A stretch of 64,000 nucleotides of DNA from an uncultured Aquimarina sp. (GTDB taxonomy: Bacteria; Bacteroidota; Bacteroidia; Flavobacteriales; Flavobacteriaceae), in NCBI GenBank assembly GCA_947498775.1, contig CANMLL010000005.1, positions 124,001-188,000 on the forward strand, in the 5' to 3' direction. The notes under the pieces were generated by a model. The model searched no databases and had not been told where the DNA came from. It saw nothing but the letters and a program-made list of their open reading frames with translations. Shown here in pieces: positions 1 to 8,877 of this stretch (the first letter of the stretch is position 1; every line of letters begins with the position of its first letter). The translations under genes were made by a program, and so were the position numbers.

Positions 1-656
1 GCTATCTTGAAGTTCCGCCAGGAGTAAGCTATCAATTTAGTGGTACATACGAAAATCAATTACGGGCAGAAAAGACATTATCTGTTGTAGTGCCTTTGGT
101 ACTGTTGATTATCTTTTTGATTTTGTATTTCCAGTTTCGTTCAGTAAGCATGTCACTTATGGTATTTACAGGAATTGCTGTAGCTTTCTCCGGTGGTTTT
201 CTAATGATTTGGCTATATGGGCAGGATTGGTTTTTGAATATTAGTCTCTTTGGAGAGAATCTAAGAGACCTTTTTCAAGTGCATACCATAAATTTAAGCG
301 TAGCCGTATGGGTAGGGTTTATTGCACTTTTTGGCATTGCAACAGACGATGGGGTGGTAATGGCTACGTACCTCAAACAGACTTTTGATAAAAACAAACC
401 CCGATCCTTAGAAAGTATTAGAGGTTCAGTTATAGAGGCCGGAGAAAAAAGAATACGACCTTGTTTGATGACCACAGCAACAACAATCTTGGCGCTGTTA
501 CCAATTTTAACTTCTACGGGTAGAGGAAGTGATATCATGATTCCCATGGCGATTCCTGCATTTGGAGGAATGGTTATAGCTCTTATTACATTATTTGTGG
601 TGCCAGTTTTGTTTAGTTGGAAAAAAGAAATACAATATAAAAGAGTAAGCAAATGA
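1..656 (+). CDS. cusA: CusA/CzcA-type heavy-metal efflux RND transporter, C-terminal part
   Basis: This is the last 217 residues of an inner-membrane RND pump; the gene starts before the window and the reading frame runs through base 3. Five hydrophobic helices are visible. One contains the G-I-A-T-D-D-G stretch typical of the last transmembrane bundle of CusA/CzcA proteins, and the conserved R-x-x-x-M-T-T pattern follows it (RPCLMTTATT). Such pumps use the proton gradient to export Cu/Ag or Co/Zn/Cd through a periplasmic adaptor and an outer-membrane channel. Its stop codon overlaps the ATG of the TolC-like gene (ATGA), and an adaptor gene follows, so this is a single efflux operon. The metal cannot be assigned from this fragment; the Cu-type adaptor downstream favours Cu/Ag. 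Confidence 0.9.
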   Translation, partial: YLEVPPGVSYQFSGTYENQLRAEKTLSVVVPLVLLIIFLILYFQFRSVSMSLMVFTGIAVAFSGGFLMIWLYGQDWFLNISLFGENLRDLFQVHTINLSVAVWVGFIALFGIATDDGVVMATYLKQTFDKNKPRSLESIRGSVIEAGEKRIRPCLMTTATTILALLPILTSTGRGSDIMIPMAIPAFGGMVIALITLFVVPVLFSWKKEIQYKRVSK

Positions 657-1870
657 AAAATATAAAACTTATCGTCTGTTTTCTTTTAGTATCTGCTTTC
701 GCGAAAGCACAACAATTGCAATCTTATATTCAGGAAGCAGAACAAAATAATCCTAAGATTCAAGCTTTTGAGTTACGTTATCGTGTTTCAAAAGAAAGAA
801 TTAGCGAAGTAAACTCTTTGCCTAATACACAAGTAAGCTTAGGGTATTTTGTGAGCGAACCAGAGACCAGGACCGGTGCACAACGTGCTAAATTTTCGGT
901 AAAACAAATGTTACCATGGTTTGGAACAATCAAGGCAAAAGAGAATTATTCTAAAGAAGTGGCGGAAACTGAATACCTTGATTTTATTATCACAAAAAGA
1001 AAGCTGGCTCTATCGGTTTCTCAAACCTATTATAACTTGTATGAAATATATACAAAACAGCGGGTTCTTGAAGACAATATCAAGCTTTTAAAAACCTATG
1101 AACAGTTGGCTTTGACATCAGTGCAAATTGGTAAGGCTTCGGCAGTAGATGTTTTACGACTTCAGATTAGACAGAATGAGCTGCAACAACAAAAAGAAGT
1201 GCTACAACAAGCATTTGCGGTAGAACAAGTTAGGTTAAATTCTTTCTTGAACAGAGCCGGTACATCAGTACCAATTGGTTTAATTGAAATGATCATTCCG
1301 GAAAAAGATCCAGTTCTGGAAAATGAAGGAATACTACTTAATCCAGAACTATTAAAATATGACAAGCGCTATCAAAGCATAGCACTGTTAGAAGTACTTA
1401 ATCAAAAGGAAAGTGCTCCGCAGATTGGCTTTGGACTGGATTATGTGCCTGTTTCTGAAAGAACAGATGTTGTTATTAATGATAATGGCAAAGATATAAT
1501 TATGCCAATGGTATCTCTTTCAATTCCAGTTTTTAATAAGAAGCATAGTTCAAAAACACGTCAATATAAATTACAACAGGAAGAAGTTAAAGCACAAAAA
1601 GAAGAACAATTAAATCATTTACAAGTACTTTTAGAAGAAGCAATATCTAAAAGAACTACTGCCAGAATTAAAAATAATACACAAAAGAAGAATTTGATAC
1701 AGGCCAAAAACGCTGAGCAGATTCTTATCAAAAGTTATGAGACAGGAACTATTGATTTTAAAGATGTATTAGATATTCAGGAACTACAACTAAAATTTGA
1801 GATGAATCACATAGAAAGTGTGAAGCAATACTATATACAAACAGCAATTATACATTATTTAACAAACTAA
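653..1870 (+). CDS. TolC-family outer-membrane efflux channel
   Basis: This 405-residue protein is the outer-membrane channel of the metal efflux system. It has a clear signal peptide ending near A-K-A-Q. Long coiled-coil helices rich in Q, E and K follow, arranged as two similar halves (residues about 25-200 and 225-405), which is the TolC/CusC pattern. The helix L-L-K-T-Y-E-Q-L-A followed by S-x-x-x-V-L-R-L-Q-I-R is typical of the family. It overlaps the pump gene by 4 bases, so the two are translationally coupled. The signal-peptide codons contain a perfect 16-bp palindrome at 694-709. Confidence 0.9.
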   Translation: MKNIKLIVCFLLVSAFAKAQQLQSYIQEAEQNNPKIQAFELRYRVSKERISEVNSLPNTQVSLGYFVSEPETRTGAQRAKFSVKQMLPWFGTIKAKENYSKEVAETEYLDFIITKRKLALSVSQTYYNLYEIYTKQRVLEDNIKLLKTYEQLALTSVQIGKASAVDVLRLQIRQNELQQQKEVLQQAFAVEQVRLNSFLNRAGTSVPIGLIEMIIPEKDPVLENEGILLNPELLKYDKRYQSIALLEVLNQKESAPQIGFGLDYVPVSERTDVVINDNGKDIIMPMVSLSIPVFNKKHSSKTRQYKLQQEEVKAQKEEQLNHLQVLLEEAISKRTTARIKNNTQKKNLIQAKNAEQILIKSYETGTIDFKDVLDIQELQLKFEMNHIESVKQYYIQTAIIHYLTN

Positions 1871-1893
1871 AAAGGTTTATAAATACGATCATA

Positions 1894-2592
1894 ATGAAAC
1901 ACACCTATCAAATATCCGGGATGACATGTAACGGTTGTCGTAGCAGTGTAGAGGAGAAGCTAAGAAAGGTTGACGGGATTAAAAACTTAACGGTTGATTT
2001 AGAAAAAGAAGAGGCTATTATAGAGATGGAAAATCATATTTCTATATCCCAATTACAATCGGTGTTACCAGATAAATATACGATTTCTGAAAGACATGAA
2101 ACCGTTACAAAGAAAACCAAATTGCAAGAGTTAAAACCTCTGTTTATCATATTCGGGTACATAACCATTGCCAGTGTTTTGTTACATATCAGAAGCTGGG
2201 ATGGTAAGGAAGCAATGCTTGATTTTATGGGGTTGTTTTATATTGTTTTCAGCTTTTTCAAGATTTTGGATCTAAGAGGTTTTCCAGAATCTTTCAGAAT
2301 GTATGATCCCTTGGCAAAGGCAATTCCTTTGTATGGCTGGATATATCCTTTTATCGAAACAGCCCTGGGAGTACTATTTTTGATGAGATTTCAAATTCCT
2401 TTAGCACTTGTAGCAACCATAATTATATTAGGAATAACCACTTTTGGTGTAACCAGAACTTTGCTAGACAAAAAATCCATACAGTGTGCTTGTTTGGGTA
2501 CAGCCCTTAAATTACCGATGACTCAAGCTACCTTTATAGAAAATACCATTATGATCGTGATGGCAGTGGTACTATTAATTCAAATTTTTTAA
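1894..2592 (+). CDS. HMA domain-MauE/DoxX-like membrane protein
   Basis: The N-terminal 68 residues form a heavy-metal-associated (HMA) domain with the metal-binding motif M-T-C-N-G-C (Cys12 and Cys15). The remaining 160 residues contain four predicted membrane helices of MauE/DoxX type, with a C-A-C-L-G-T motif near the C-terminus. HMA domains bind Cu(I) or related soft metals. The fused membrane part is common in Bacteroidota but has no firm assigned activity. It sits between the channel and the adaptor genes of the efflux operon, with a 23-base gap upstream and 2 bases downstream, so a role in passing metal to the pump is an inference from context. Confidence 0.82.
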   Translation: MKHTYQISGMTCNGCRSSVEEKLRKVDGIKNLTVDLEKEEAIIEMENHISISQLQSVLPDKYTISERHETVTKKTKLQELKPLFIIFGYITIASVLLHIRSWDGKEAMLDFMGLFYIVFSFFKILDLRGFPESFRMYDPLAKAIPLYGWIYPFIETALGVLFLMRFQIPLALVATIIILGITTFGVTRTLLDKKSIQCACLGTALKLPMTQATFIENTIMIVMAVVLLIQIF

Positions 2593-2594
2593 AG

Positions 2595-3860
2595 ATGAAC
2601 AAAAATCATATATATATCATCATTGCAGCACTTATAGGGGTATTTGTAGGCTATCTCATCTTTAATAACAAGGCGACTGATTCTCATGTACATGCTGAAG
2701 ATGATACAACAGATCAGATGTGGACATGTTCTATGCATCCACAAATTATGAAGCCAGAACCCGGAGATTGTCCTATATGCGGTATGGATTTGACACTGGC
2801 CGAAGCAATTTCAGAAGGCCTGAATGCAAACCAGTTTAAAATGACAGAAAATGCTATAGCTTTGGCTAATATCCAAACTATGGTTGTTGGCGAAGGATCA
2901 TCTGATAGTAATAATGCGATCAGATTATCAGGGAAAATTGTTGAGAATCAGGAGTCTAATGCAATACAGACTAGTTATTTTGAGGGTAGAGTAGAGAAGT
3001 TGCATGTTAATTACAAAGGACAACAGGTTAGAAAAGGGCAAAAACTGGCCACTATGTATGCCCCAAGCCTTATTGCTGCTCAGCAAGAGCTTATTACTGC
3101 TTCATCTCTTAAAGAATCTCAACCTGCTTTGTATAATGCGGTTAGAAACAAACTAAAATTGTGGAAGCTCTCCGAGAATCAGATTAATTCGATAGAATCT
3201 TCTGGAAAAGTCCAGGAAAACTTCTCTGTTTATGCTACAGTTTCAGGAACTGTCATAGAAGTCCTAAGTGCAGAAGGGGACTACATTAAACAAGGGCAAC
3301 CCTTATTAAAAGTGAGTAATCTGTATACAGTATGGGCCGAATTTGATGTATACGAAAATCAGATATCACAGTTTAAAATTGGACAACAGATTCGTGTAAC
3401 AACCAACGCATATCCGGATAAAAAGTTTAATTCAATAATTTCTTTTATAGATCCTGTTTTGGATACCAAAACCAGAATTGTAAAGATGAGAGTAACACTC
3501 GATAACCCTAATAGTATTTTTAAACCGGGAATGTTTGTTTCAGGTATAGTATTAGGCAAATCGACAGAAAATGAGCAGCTCAACATACCAAAAAGCGCAG
3601 TGTTATGGACTGGTGAACGCTCTGTAGTGTATATTAAAACAAACCCTAATGAGCCTGTTTTTGAAATGCGAGAAGTATCACTTGGCGATGCCAATCAGGA
3701 AACTTATGCTATACTAAATGGACTAAAAAGTGGAGATGAAATTGTAATTAACGGAGCTTTTACCGTGGATGCTGCAGCACAATTACAAGGAAAGAAATCT
3801 ATGATGAATAAGGAAGGAGAGAAAATACAGACTGAACATATGGATCATAAAAATATGTAG
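2595..3860 (+). CDS. cusB: CusB-type periplasmic adaptor of RND efflux pump
   Basis: This 421-residue membrane-fusion protein links the RND pump to the outer-membrane channel. It begins with one N-terminal membrane anchor. A heavy-metal-binding module at about residues 42-68 follows, with C-S-M-H-P and C-P-I-C-G-M motifs, as in copper/silver adaptors. Barrel-sandwich, alpha-hairpin and beta-barrel regions come next (for example V-S-G-T-V-I near 215 and F-K-P-G-M-F-V near 310). The C-terminus is Met/His-rich (M-D-H-K-N-M), consistent with metal binding. It is the last gene of the operon; a convergent gene follows. Confidence 0.9.
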   Translation: MNKNHIYIIIAALIGVFVGYLIFNNKATDSHVHAEDDTTDQMWTCSMHPQIMKPEPGDCPICGMDLTLAEAISEGLNANQFKMTENAIALANIQTMVVGEGSSDSNNAIRLSGKIVENQESNAIQTSYFEGRVEKLHVNYKGQQVRKGQKLATMYAPSLIAAQQELITASSLKESQPALYNAVRNKLKLWKLSENQINSIESSGKVQENFSVYATVSGTVIEVLSAEGDYIKQGQPLLKVSNLYTVWAEFDVYENQISQFKIGQQIRVTTNAYPDKKFNSIISFIDPVLDTKTRIVKMRVTLDNPNSIFKPGMFVSGIVLGKSTENEQLNIPKSAVLWTGERSVVYIKTNPNEPVFEMREVSLGDANQETYAILNGLKSGDEIVINGAFTVDAAAQLQGKKSMMNKEGEKIQTEHMDHKNM

Positions 3861-3895
3861 ATGTAATAAACGCGATATTATCATTGTTGTGCCTA

Positions 3896-5164
3896 TTATT
3901 GATTGATCCCGAAATCTTCATGTAGTATTATTTTGCCATCTGTTTTGGTAACTTTTAAAAAACTTACTTCTCCTGCTCCTAAAAACTTATAACGCACCCC
4001 CACAAAGTTACCGATGGGTTCATTATAACTGCTTGAATAGACTTTTATATCATCGATAAAAATAGTTGCTGTTTTTTCTTTAATTATGATATCAATATTT
4101 CTGAATTTCGAAAAATCAGCACCAAAAGCAGAAAGATCATGCTCTTTACCTTTCAGATAAACATCATTAAGCATTAAATTGATATCAGAAACACATCCTG
4201 GGATAGAAAACGGTATTACCATAGCCCCTGAAGTTCCTAGAATAACTATTCGCAAAGACTGACAAACAGCCCATTTTTCTCTATACGAATTACGTACAGA
4301 AGTGTTAATGAAAATGTTATCACCAGAAACATCATTAAAATCATTTACAAAATGAAAACTAGAAACGACAGGATCTTCATTTGTTTTTATTTCGCCAAGT
4401 ATTGACGCAGGAACAGATAAATAACTACCAAACAAGTCTTTTTGGTCTATATATTTTGGAATGGGCTTATAATCAATAGTACCTACCCAGCCATTGGATT
4501 TAATAAACAAATCATGCTCCCGGATCACTTCGCCATCAATTAAAAGCTTAGCTCCAAAATAACCTGGAAAATAATAAATGCCCGTAGCCTGATCTTGTAT
4601 GGATTTGATTTTGATTGTTTTGGTTTTGTCCCAATACTGCTGGATGTATATGTCGTCTGACTCAATGTTGTTAAGGTTAAAATCGAAAACTACAGAATTT
4701 GGTAACCCTTTGGCTATGGGTTTACTGCTAAAAGTAACTTTTGAAAGATCAGTCAGGTCTAGCTTGCTTTTTTTTGACCCAATCATAGAGTAAAATGATA
4801 TAAATGCTATCGTCATGATTGAAGCAGCGATCACGATTACTCCTATATTTTGTGCTACCTTTTTTTCTATCCACAAAGGTTTCCTAATGTTACTTTTATT
4901 TTTGAAATCTCTCCAGTTTTCATACCCCGCAAATTGAGAGAGGGTATTTAATGTACTAATACTTGGAGCACTTTTATAAGCTATCTTCCCCCAAACACGT
5001 TTTAATGTAGTGGGGCTCAAAAGAACATGAGTATTTTCATGGATAAGATCACTCAATTCAATAAAGACATCATTATGCCATTGGTTGGCGTTTCCCCATC
5101 CAAGTTTTTCCTCAATTTCCTGCAAACATTGTTGCACTAGAATATGTTCTGGATATGTGCTCAT
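3896..5164 (-). CDS. Membrane-anchored protein with N-terminal cytoplasmic domain and C-terminal beta-sandwich
   Basis: I do not recognise a named family. The ATG at 5164 is preferred over the TTG 12 bases upstream. Residues 1-95 form a soluble helical domain that resembles the N-terminal regions of other flavobacterial proteins of this kind (W-x-x-F-K-N-K near its end). A single membrane helix follows at about 105-130, and then about 290 residues of beta-rich sequence that look extracytoplasmic. The C-terminal part suggests a LamG/concanavalin-like sandwich. The gene is divergent from a secreted protein that also looks concanavalin-like, so the pair may be co-regulated or functionally linked; this is inference. 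Confidence 0.6.
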   Translation of the reverse strand: MSTYPEHILVQQCLQEIEEKLGWGNANQWHNDVFIELSDLIHENTHVLLSPTTLKRVWGKIAYKSAPSISTLNTLSQFAGYENWRDFKNKSNIRKPLWIEKKVAQNIGVIVIAASIMTIAFISFYSMIGSKKSKLDLTDLSKVTFSSKPIAKGLPNSVVFDFNLNNIESDDIYIQQYWDKTKTIKIKSIQDQATGIYYFPGYFGAKLLIDGEVIREHDLFIKSNGWVGTIDYKPIPKYIDQKDLFGSYLSVPASILGEIKTNEDPVVSSFHFVNDFNDVSGDNIFINTSVRNSYREKWAVCQSLRIVILGTSGAMVIPFSIPGCVSDINLMLNDVYLKGKEHDLSAFGADFSKFRNIDIIIKEKTATIFIDDIKVYSSSYNEPIGNFVGVRYKFLGAGEVSFLKVTKTDGKIILHEDFGINQ

Positions 5165-5283
5165 ATAACTAAGCAAAAGTCATTAAAAATTATGACTTGA
5201 ACAACAATGAATCGTTTTGTATCAATTTGTTTTCTTATTGTTTCTAACCCTTCGGAACTTTGAATAAATCAAAAAAAAATCTA

Positions 5284-6393
5284 ATGACAAGGTTACTTAT
5301 AGTTATTATAATGAGTGTTCTTTTGCTTCAAAACACATATTCACAAAATTATATTCCCTTGGATACTATACATTGGGAAATAAACGCTCAATCTTATGTG
5401 CAGGAAAATTATAAAGGTAAAAACGCCATCTATATTCAGCGGGGTATGGCATTTCTAAAAGACACAAAGTTTTTAAACGGAACTATAGAGTTTGATGTAT
5501 ATCTAACCAAACGACAGGGGTTTCCCGGAGTTCGATTTAGAGCTTCCGACAGAAATAATATGGAGTCTTTTTATTTGCGTCCACATCTTCCAAACAAACC
5601 TGATAGTAATCAAGCCACTCCTGTAATTAATGGTATCAGTCCATGGCAACTTTATTTTGGACCTAGTTACTCGGTACCCTATGATTATAATTATGACGGT
5701 TGGACTCATGTAAAATTGGTGATTAATGGTCGTCAAGCTCAGGTATATTTAGACTATTCAGAAAAACCAAACTTATCATGGAATCTTGTTCATGAACCTA
5801 TAGAAGGAGAAGTTGCAATAGGAGGCGGTGGTGCAGGACCAATGCACTATGCTAATTTCAAAATAAATAATAAGGAATATGAAATTGTTGATTTTAATCC
5901 TTTAAAAAGAAAGCCAATTCAAGGTTTAATTCAGGAGTGGGAAATCTCTGATAAGTTTGAAGAAAAAAAAGTGGATGATATAAGTGCATTAAAATCATTG
6001 ATATCAAACAGAAAATGGCGTGGAAAAATTAAAATAGAGGAGGGTACCGCCGCCAACATTGCCCGAAAAGTAGTTTTAAATGATGGTACGCTTAAAAATA
6101 CTGCTTTTGCTAAAATTAACATCATATCCGATAAAGATCAAACAAAACTTTTTGAATTTGGGTATAGTGATAGGGTGGTAGCCATTTTAAATAATACTCC
6201 TATATACAAAGGAAGTAATCAATATCGCTCCAGAGATTACAGATTTTTAGGTACGGTAGGGCTATTTGATGCTATTTACTTGAATTTAAAAAAAGGAGAA
6301 AATACGCTGTTAATGGCAGTTTCAGAAAATTTTGGAGGGTGGTTAATCACAGGAAAGTTTAGGGATCTAAAAGGAATTACAATAAAGAAGTAA
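5284..6393 (+). CDS. Secreted LamG/concanavalin-like protein of unknown function
   Basis: This 369-residue secreted protein has a signal peptide ending near N-T-Y-S-Q. The ATG at 5284 is preferred over an upstream TTG because it begins directly with the signal peptide. Residues about 45-185 have the pattern of a concanavalin-like jelly roll (G-T-I-E-F-D-V, then H-V-K-L-V-I-N-G-R-Q-A-Q-V-Y), as in sugar-binding LamG or DUF1080-type domains. The C-terminal part is a second beta-rich unit. No catalytic residues stand out. It is transcribed divergently from the membrane-anchored gene that ends at 3896. Confidence 0.6.
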   Translation: MTRLLIVIIMSVLLLQNTYSQNYIPLDTIHWEINAQSYVQENYKGKNAIYIQRGMAFLKDTKFLNGTIEFDVYLTKRQGFPGVRFRASDRNNMESFYLRPHLPNKPDSNQATPVINGISPWQLYFGPSYSVPYDYNYDGWTHVKLVINGRQAQVYLDYSEKPNLSWNLVHEPIEGEVAIGGGGAGPMHYANFKINNKEYEIVDFNPLKRKPIQGLIQEWEISDKFEEKKVDDISALKSLISNRKWRGKIKIEEGTAANIARKVVLNDGTLKNTAFAKINIISDKDQTKLFEFGYSDRVVAILNNTPIYKGSNQYRSRDYRFLGTVGLFDAIYLNLKKGENTLLMAVSENFGGWLITGKFRDLKGITIKK

Positions 6394-6696
6394 AAGTATT
6401 AATAACGTGATAAAAGGCTTCAATTCGATTAACATTTAGAAACTGAACTCATCTTTACTTTTTCTATTTCCTAAAAAATGACTGAAATTCTCTCATATTT
6501 CGTTACTTTTCTTATCTGTAGCCCTAATATAGCTTTCAAAAGTGCCTAATCTGGTCAAATTTCACTACCATCGCTACGTCTGGCCTCTCCCTGTCAGTCG
6601 ATCCTGGTCACAAACAAAAAGTTAAGATGAAGTTCACTGATAAAAATCATAAAAAAGGGCATAAAAACGAATTAAATTTACTTTTCAAGCATATAT
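6394..6696. other. Intergenic stretch, no gene seen
   Basis: These 303 bases contain no convincing reading frame. A short patch around 6560-6610 is noticeably richer in G and C than its surroundings and could be part of an untranslated transcript, but I see no recognisable RNA family. Confidence 0.4.
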
Positions 6697-7197
6697 ATGG
6701 AAATCTCAAAAAATATTGTTTTGCGACCCAGATTTTTTCGGGACCTTGGGATGCCTTCAGAAAAGGCATTGGAAGCTTTTGAAACGCAGAGTAAAACTTG
6801 TCAGGATTTCGTAGTAAGTTGTATTGATCATCATGTATTTATACGAATCCCAAAGAAAGAGCAACATTTCTGGTCACCACAACTGCATCTTGAGATTTAC
6901 AATGCAACCGAAAGTAGACCTGAACTTAAAGGACTTTTTGGTCCTAGTCCTACGGTCTGGACACTTTTTATGTTTCTGCATTTTATCGTTGCCACATTAT
7001 TTATAGTATCAGGAATTTGGTTGTATGTGAATATAAGTCTGGATAAACCTATAATATTTCCAATTGTTTCTATGGTTTCCCTCTTCATTACTTGGTTTGT
7101 TCTCTATTTTGCAGGTCGTTTGGGAAGAGAGGCGGGTAAAAAAGAAATGTTGGCATTATATAGATTTATGGAGAACACCTTAAAAACTTCGAAATGA
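6697..7197 (+). CDS. Small membrane protein, unknown function
   Basis: This 166-residue protein has a soluble N-terminal part of about 90 residues. Two adjacent membrane helices follow at about 90-113 and 118-140, and then a positively charged tail (G-R-E-A-G-K-K-E-M). Small flavobacterial proteins with this layout are usually annotated as hypothetical. It stands alone, with non-coding sequence on both sides. I assign no function. Confidence 0.6.
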   Translation: MEISKNIVLRPRFFRDLGMPSEKALEAFETQSKTCQDFVVSCIDHHVFIRIPKKEQHFWSPQLHLEIYNATESRPELKGLFGPSPTVWTLFMFLHFIVATLFIVSGIWLYVNISLDKPIIFPIVSMVSLFITWFVLYFAGRLGREAGKKEMLALYRFMENTLKTSK

Positions 7198-7266
7198 GGT
7201 TCTAGGTACAAGATTTTTGAAGTAACTTTAGGTAGAAAGATTTATTGTTTTTAAAATCAATGAATT

Positions 7267-7965
7267 ATGTTCAAAATATTGTTTTTAATAAGTTTTGTAT
7301 TTAACATTGGACATGCGCAATCCGATTACAATAAGAAACGCGATGTTATGATCTCAAATCAGCTTGTTGCCAGAGGAATTAAGGATCCAGCTACGTTAAT
7401 AGCAATGCGTAAAGTGCCAAGAGAACAATTTGTTCCAGAAAACATGAAGCAATATGCTTATCAGGATAATCCTTTACACATTGGTAGTGGGCAAACTATT
7501 TCGCAACCGTATATTGTGGCTTTTATGACTCAAATACTTCAGCTAGAGTCGCGCGACAAGGTATTAGAAATAGGAACTGGTTCTGGTTATCAGGCAGCAG
7601 TACTCGCAGAGATTGTTAAAACAGTTTACACAATAGAAATTGTTGAAGAATTGGGTGTGTCTGCCAAAAAAACACTCAAAGAATTGGGATATGATAATGT
7701 TACAGTAAGAATTGGAGATGGTTATAATGGTTGGAAAGAACATGAACCATTTGATGCCATTATAGTAACAGCAGGAATTGAAACAATACCTCAACCATTA
7801 TTAGACCAATTGGTAGATGGAGGGCGTATGATTATTCCCGTAGGCCCATCCAATAGAAGAAATTTGGTTTTGGTAACTAAGAAAAATGGGAAAATCAAAA
7901 TGAAAAAAGTACTTCCCGTTCGATTTGTTCCTTTTGTAAGGGACAAAAAGGGGGATCAAGAATAG
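7267..7965 (+). CDS. pcm: Protein-L-isoaspartate O-methyltransferase
   Basis: This 232-residue enzyme methylates the carboxyl group of isoaspartyl residues using S-adenosylmethionine, which starts repair of aged proteins. Visible family motifs are the substrate loop G-S-G-Q-T-I-S-Q-P, the SAM-binding motif V-L-E-I-G-T-G-S-G-Y, and the later G-G-R-M-I-I-P-V-G. It carries a short N-terminal signal-like segment ending in G-H-A-Q, which cytoplasmic Pcm proteins usually lack, so this copy may be exported. It appears monocistronic. Confidence 0.93.
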   Translation: MFKILFLISFVFNIGHAQSDYNKKRDVMISNQLVARGIKDPATLIAMRKVPREQFVPENMKQYAYQDNPLHIGSGQTISQPYIVAFMTQILQLESRDKVLEIGTGSGYQAAVLAEIVKTVYTIEIVEELGVSAKKTLKELGYDNVTVRIGDGYNGWKEHEPFDAIIVTAGIETIPQPLLDQLVDGGRMIIPVGPSNRRNLVLVTKKNGKIKMKKVLPVRFVPFVRDKKGDQE

Positions 7966-8024
7966 TTCTGAATATTCGATTAACTTTCTTTTTCTAAGAA
8001 TAGATATAGCTAGGTTTGTTACCC

Positions 8025-8141
8025 TTATCTTTTCTTATTCTTTTTCCGGATTATGTAAATGAGTAGGGCAATAGGTACCGCTATTATCAAAAAAACGATA
8101 AGAAGTAGTATAATTTGCCATGGGCCAATCATTGCAAGCAT
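8025..8141 (-). CDS. Possible 38-residue single-span membrane protein
   Basis: A short minus-strand frame encodes 38 residues. It begins M-L-A-M-I-G-P-W-Q, continues as one strongly hydrophobic helix of about 23 residues, and ends in a very basic tail (R-K-K-N-K-K-R). This layout is typical of small inner-membrane proteins in Bacteroidota. It fills an otherwise empty 300-base gap between the methyltransferase and the TetR gene. No homology can be claimed; the support is its composition and topology. Confidence 0.5.
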   Translation of the reverse strand: MLAMIGPWQIILLLIVFLIIAVPIALLIYIIRKKNKKR

Positions 8142-8226
8142 AGTATGATTTTTGGGATCAAATATAAGTAAATAGTGCAATTAAGGTCACCGAAATACCA
8201 AGTGTCTGGGTTTAAAATATTTTTTA

Positions 8227-8257
8227 TATATTTGACTAATAAACGAAAATAGTCAAA
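8227..8257. promoter_or_regulatory. Candidate TetR operator overlapping a -7 element
   Basis: A perfect 8-bp inverted repeat, TTTGACTA-N11-TAGTCAAA (8231-8257), ends 8 bases before the ATG of the TetR gene. It overlaps TATATTTG (8227-8234), which matches the Bacteroidota -7 consensus TAnnTTTG. The position suggests autorepression. A clear -33 TTTG at the right spacing was not found. Confidence 0.55.
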
Positions 8258-8265
8258 AAATACAA

Positions 8266-8844
8266 ATGAGCCCAACGAAGCAGAAATTACTTACTACAGC
8301 GAGTAGGACTTTTGGTAAATATGGATTTTACAAAACATCTATGGATGAAATAGCAAAGTCTGCAAGAAAAGCAAAGGGTTCTTTGTACTATCACTTTAAT
8401 AGTAAAGAATTACTTTTTAGAGAAGTAGTGATCTCTGAGCTCGATTTTTTAAAGCAAGAATTGACTCCAATCTTTGAGGATTCAAATGCAGATAGCCGCG
8501 ATATCTTAAGAGCATATATGATTAAAAGGATGATGGTTATGAATATTTCTATTAACTATCAAGAAACTTTAAGACCCGAGTTTTATGAATTTTATGAATT
8601 TCTTAATGATGTGATTCTAGAAATGGACAAGTGGGAAAAAACACAAATCACTAACCTTTTAAATAAAGGAGTGGCAAAAGACGAGCTTGAACTCCCAGGA
8701 AATATTGAGGTATACGCAGAGATGTTACTCATATTCCTGAAAGGTCTAGAAACACCATTATTTTTAAAAGGTCAGTACGAAAGACTGATCTCTAATTTTG
8801 ATAACCTTATCGGAATACTAACAAAAGGTATTTCAAAATTATAA
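8266..8844 (+). CDS. TetR-family transcriptional regulator
   Basis: This 192-residue protein has an N-terminal TetR DNA-binding domain (residues about 8-55) with the characteristic helix-turn-helix: F-G-K-Y-G-F-Y-K-T-S-M-D-E-I-A, then G-S-L-Y-Y-H-F-N-S-K-E-L-L-F. The C-terminal ligand-binding part is variable, as is normal for the family. It lies directly upstream of the AlkB-type hydroxylase gene, so it is likely to control both genes from the inverted repeat at 8231-8257. The ligand is unknown; a fatty acid or alkane-derived signal would fit. Confidence 0.9.
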   Translation: MSPTKQKLLTTASRTFGKYGFYKTSMDEIAKSARKAKGSLYYHFNSKELLFREVVISELDFLKQELTPIFEDSNADSRDILRAYMIKRMMVMNISINYQETLRPEFYEFYEFLNDVILEMDKWEKTQITNLLNKGVAKDELELPGNIEVYAEMLLIFLKGLETPLFLKGQYERLISNFDNLIGILTKGISKL

Positions 8845-8877
8845 GTGTTGAACAATAAAAACAAAAAATTGAGAACG

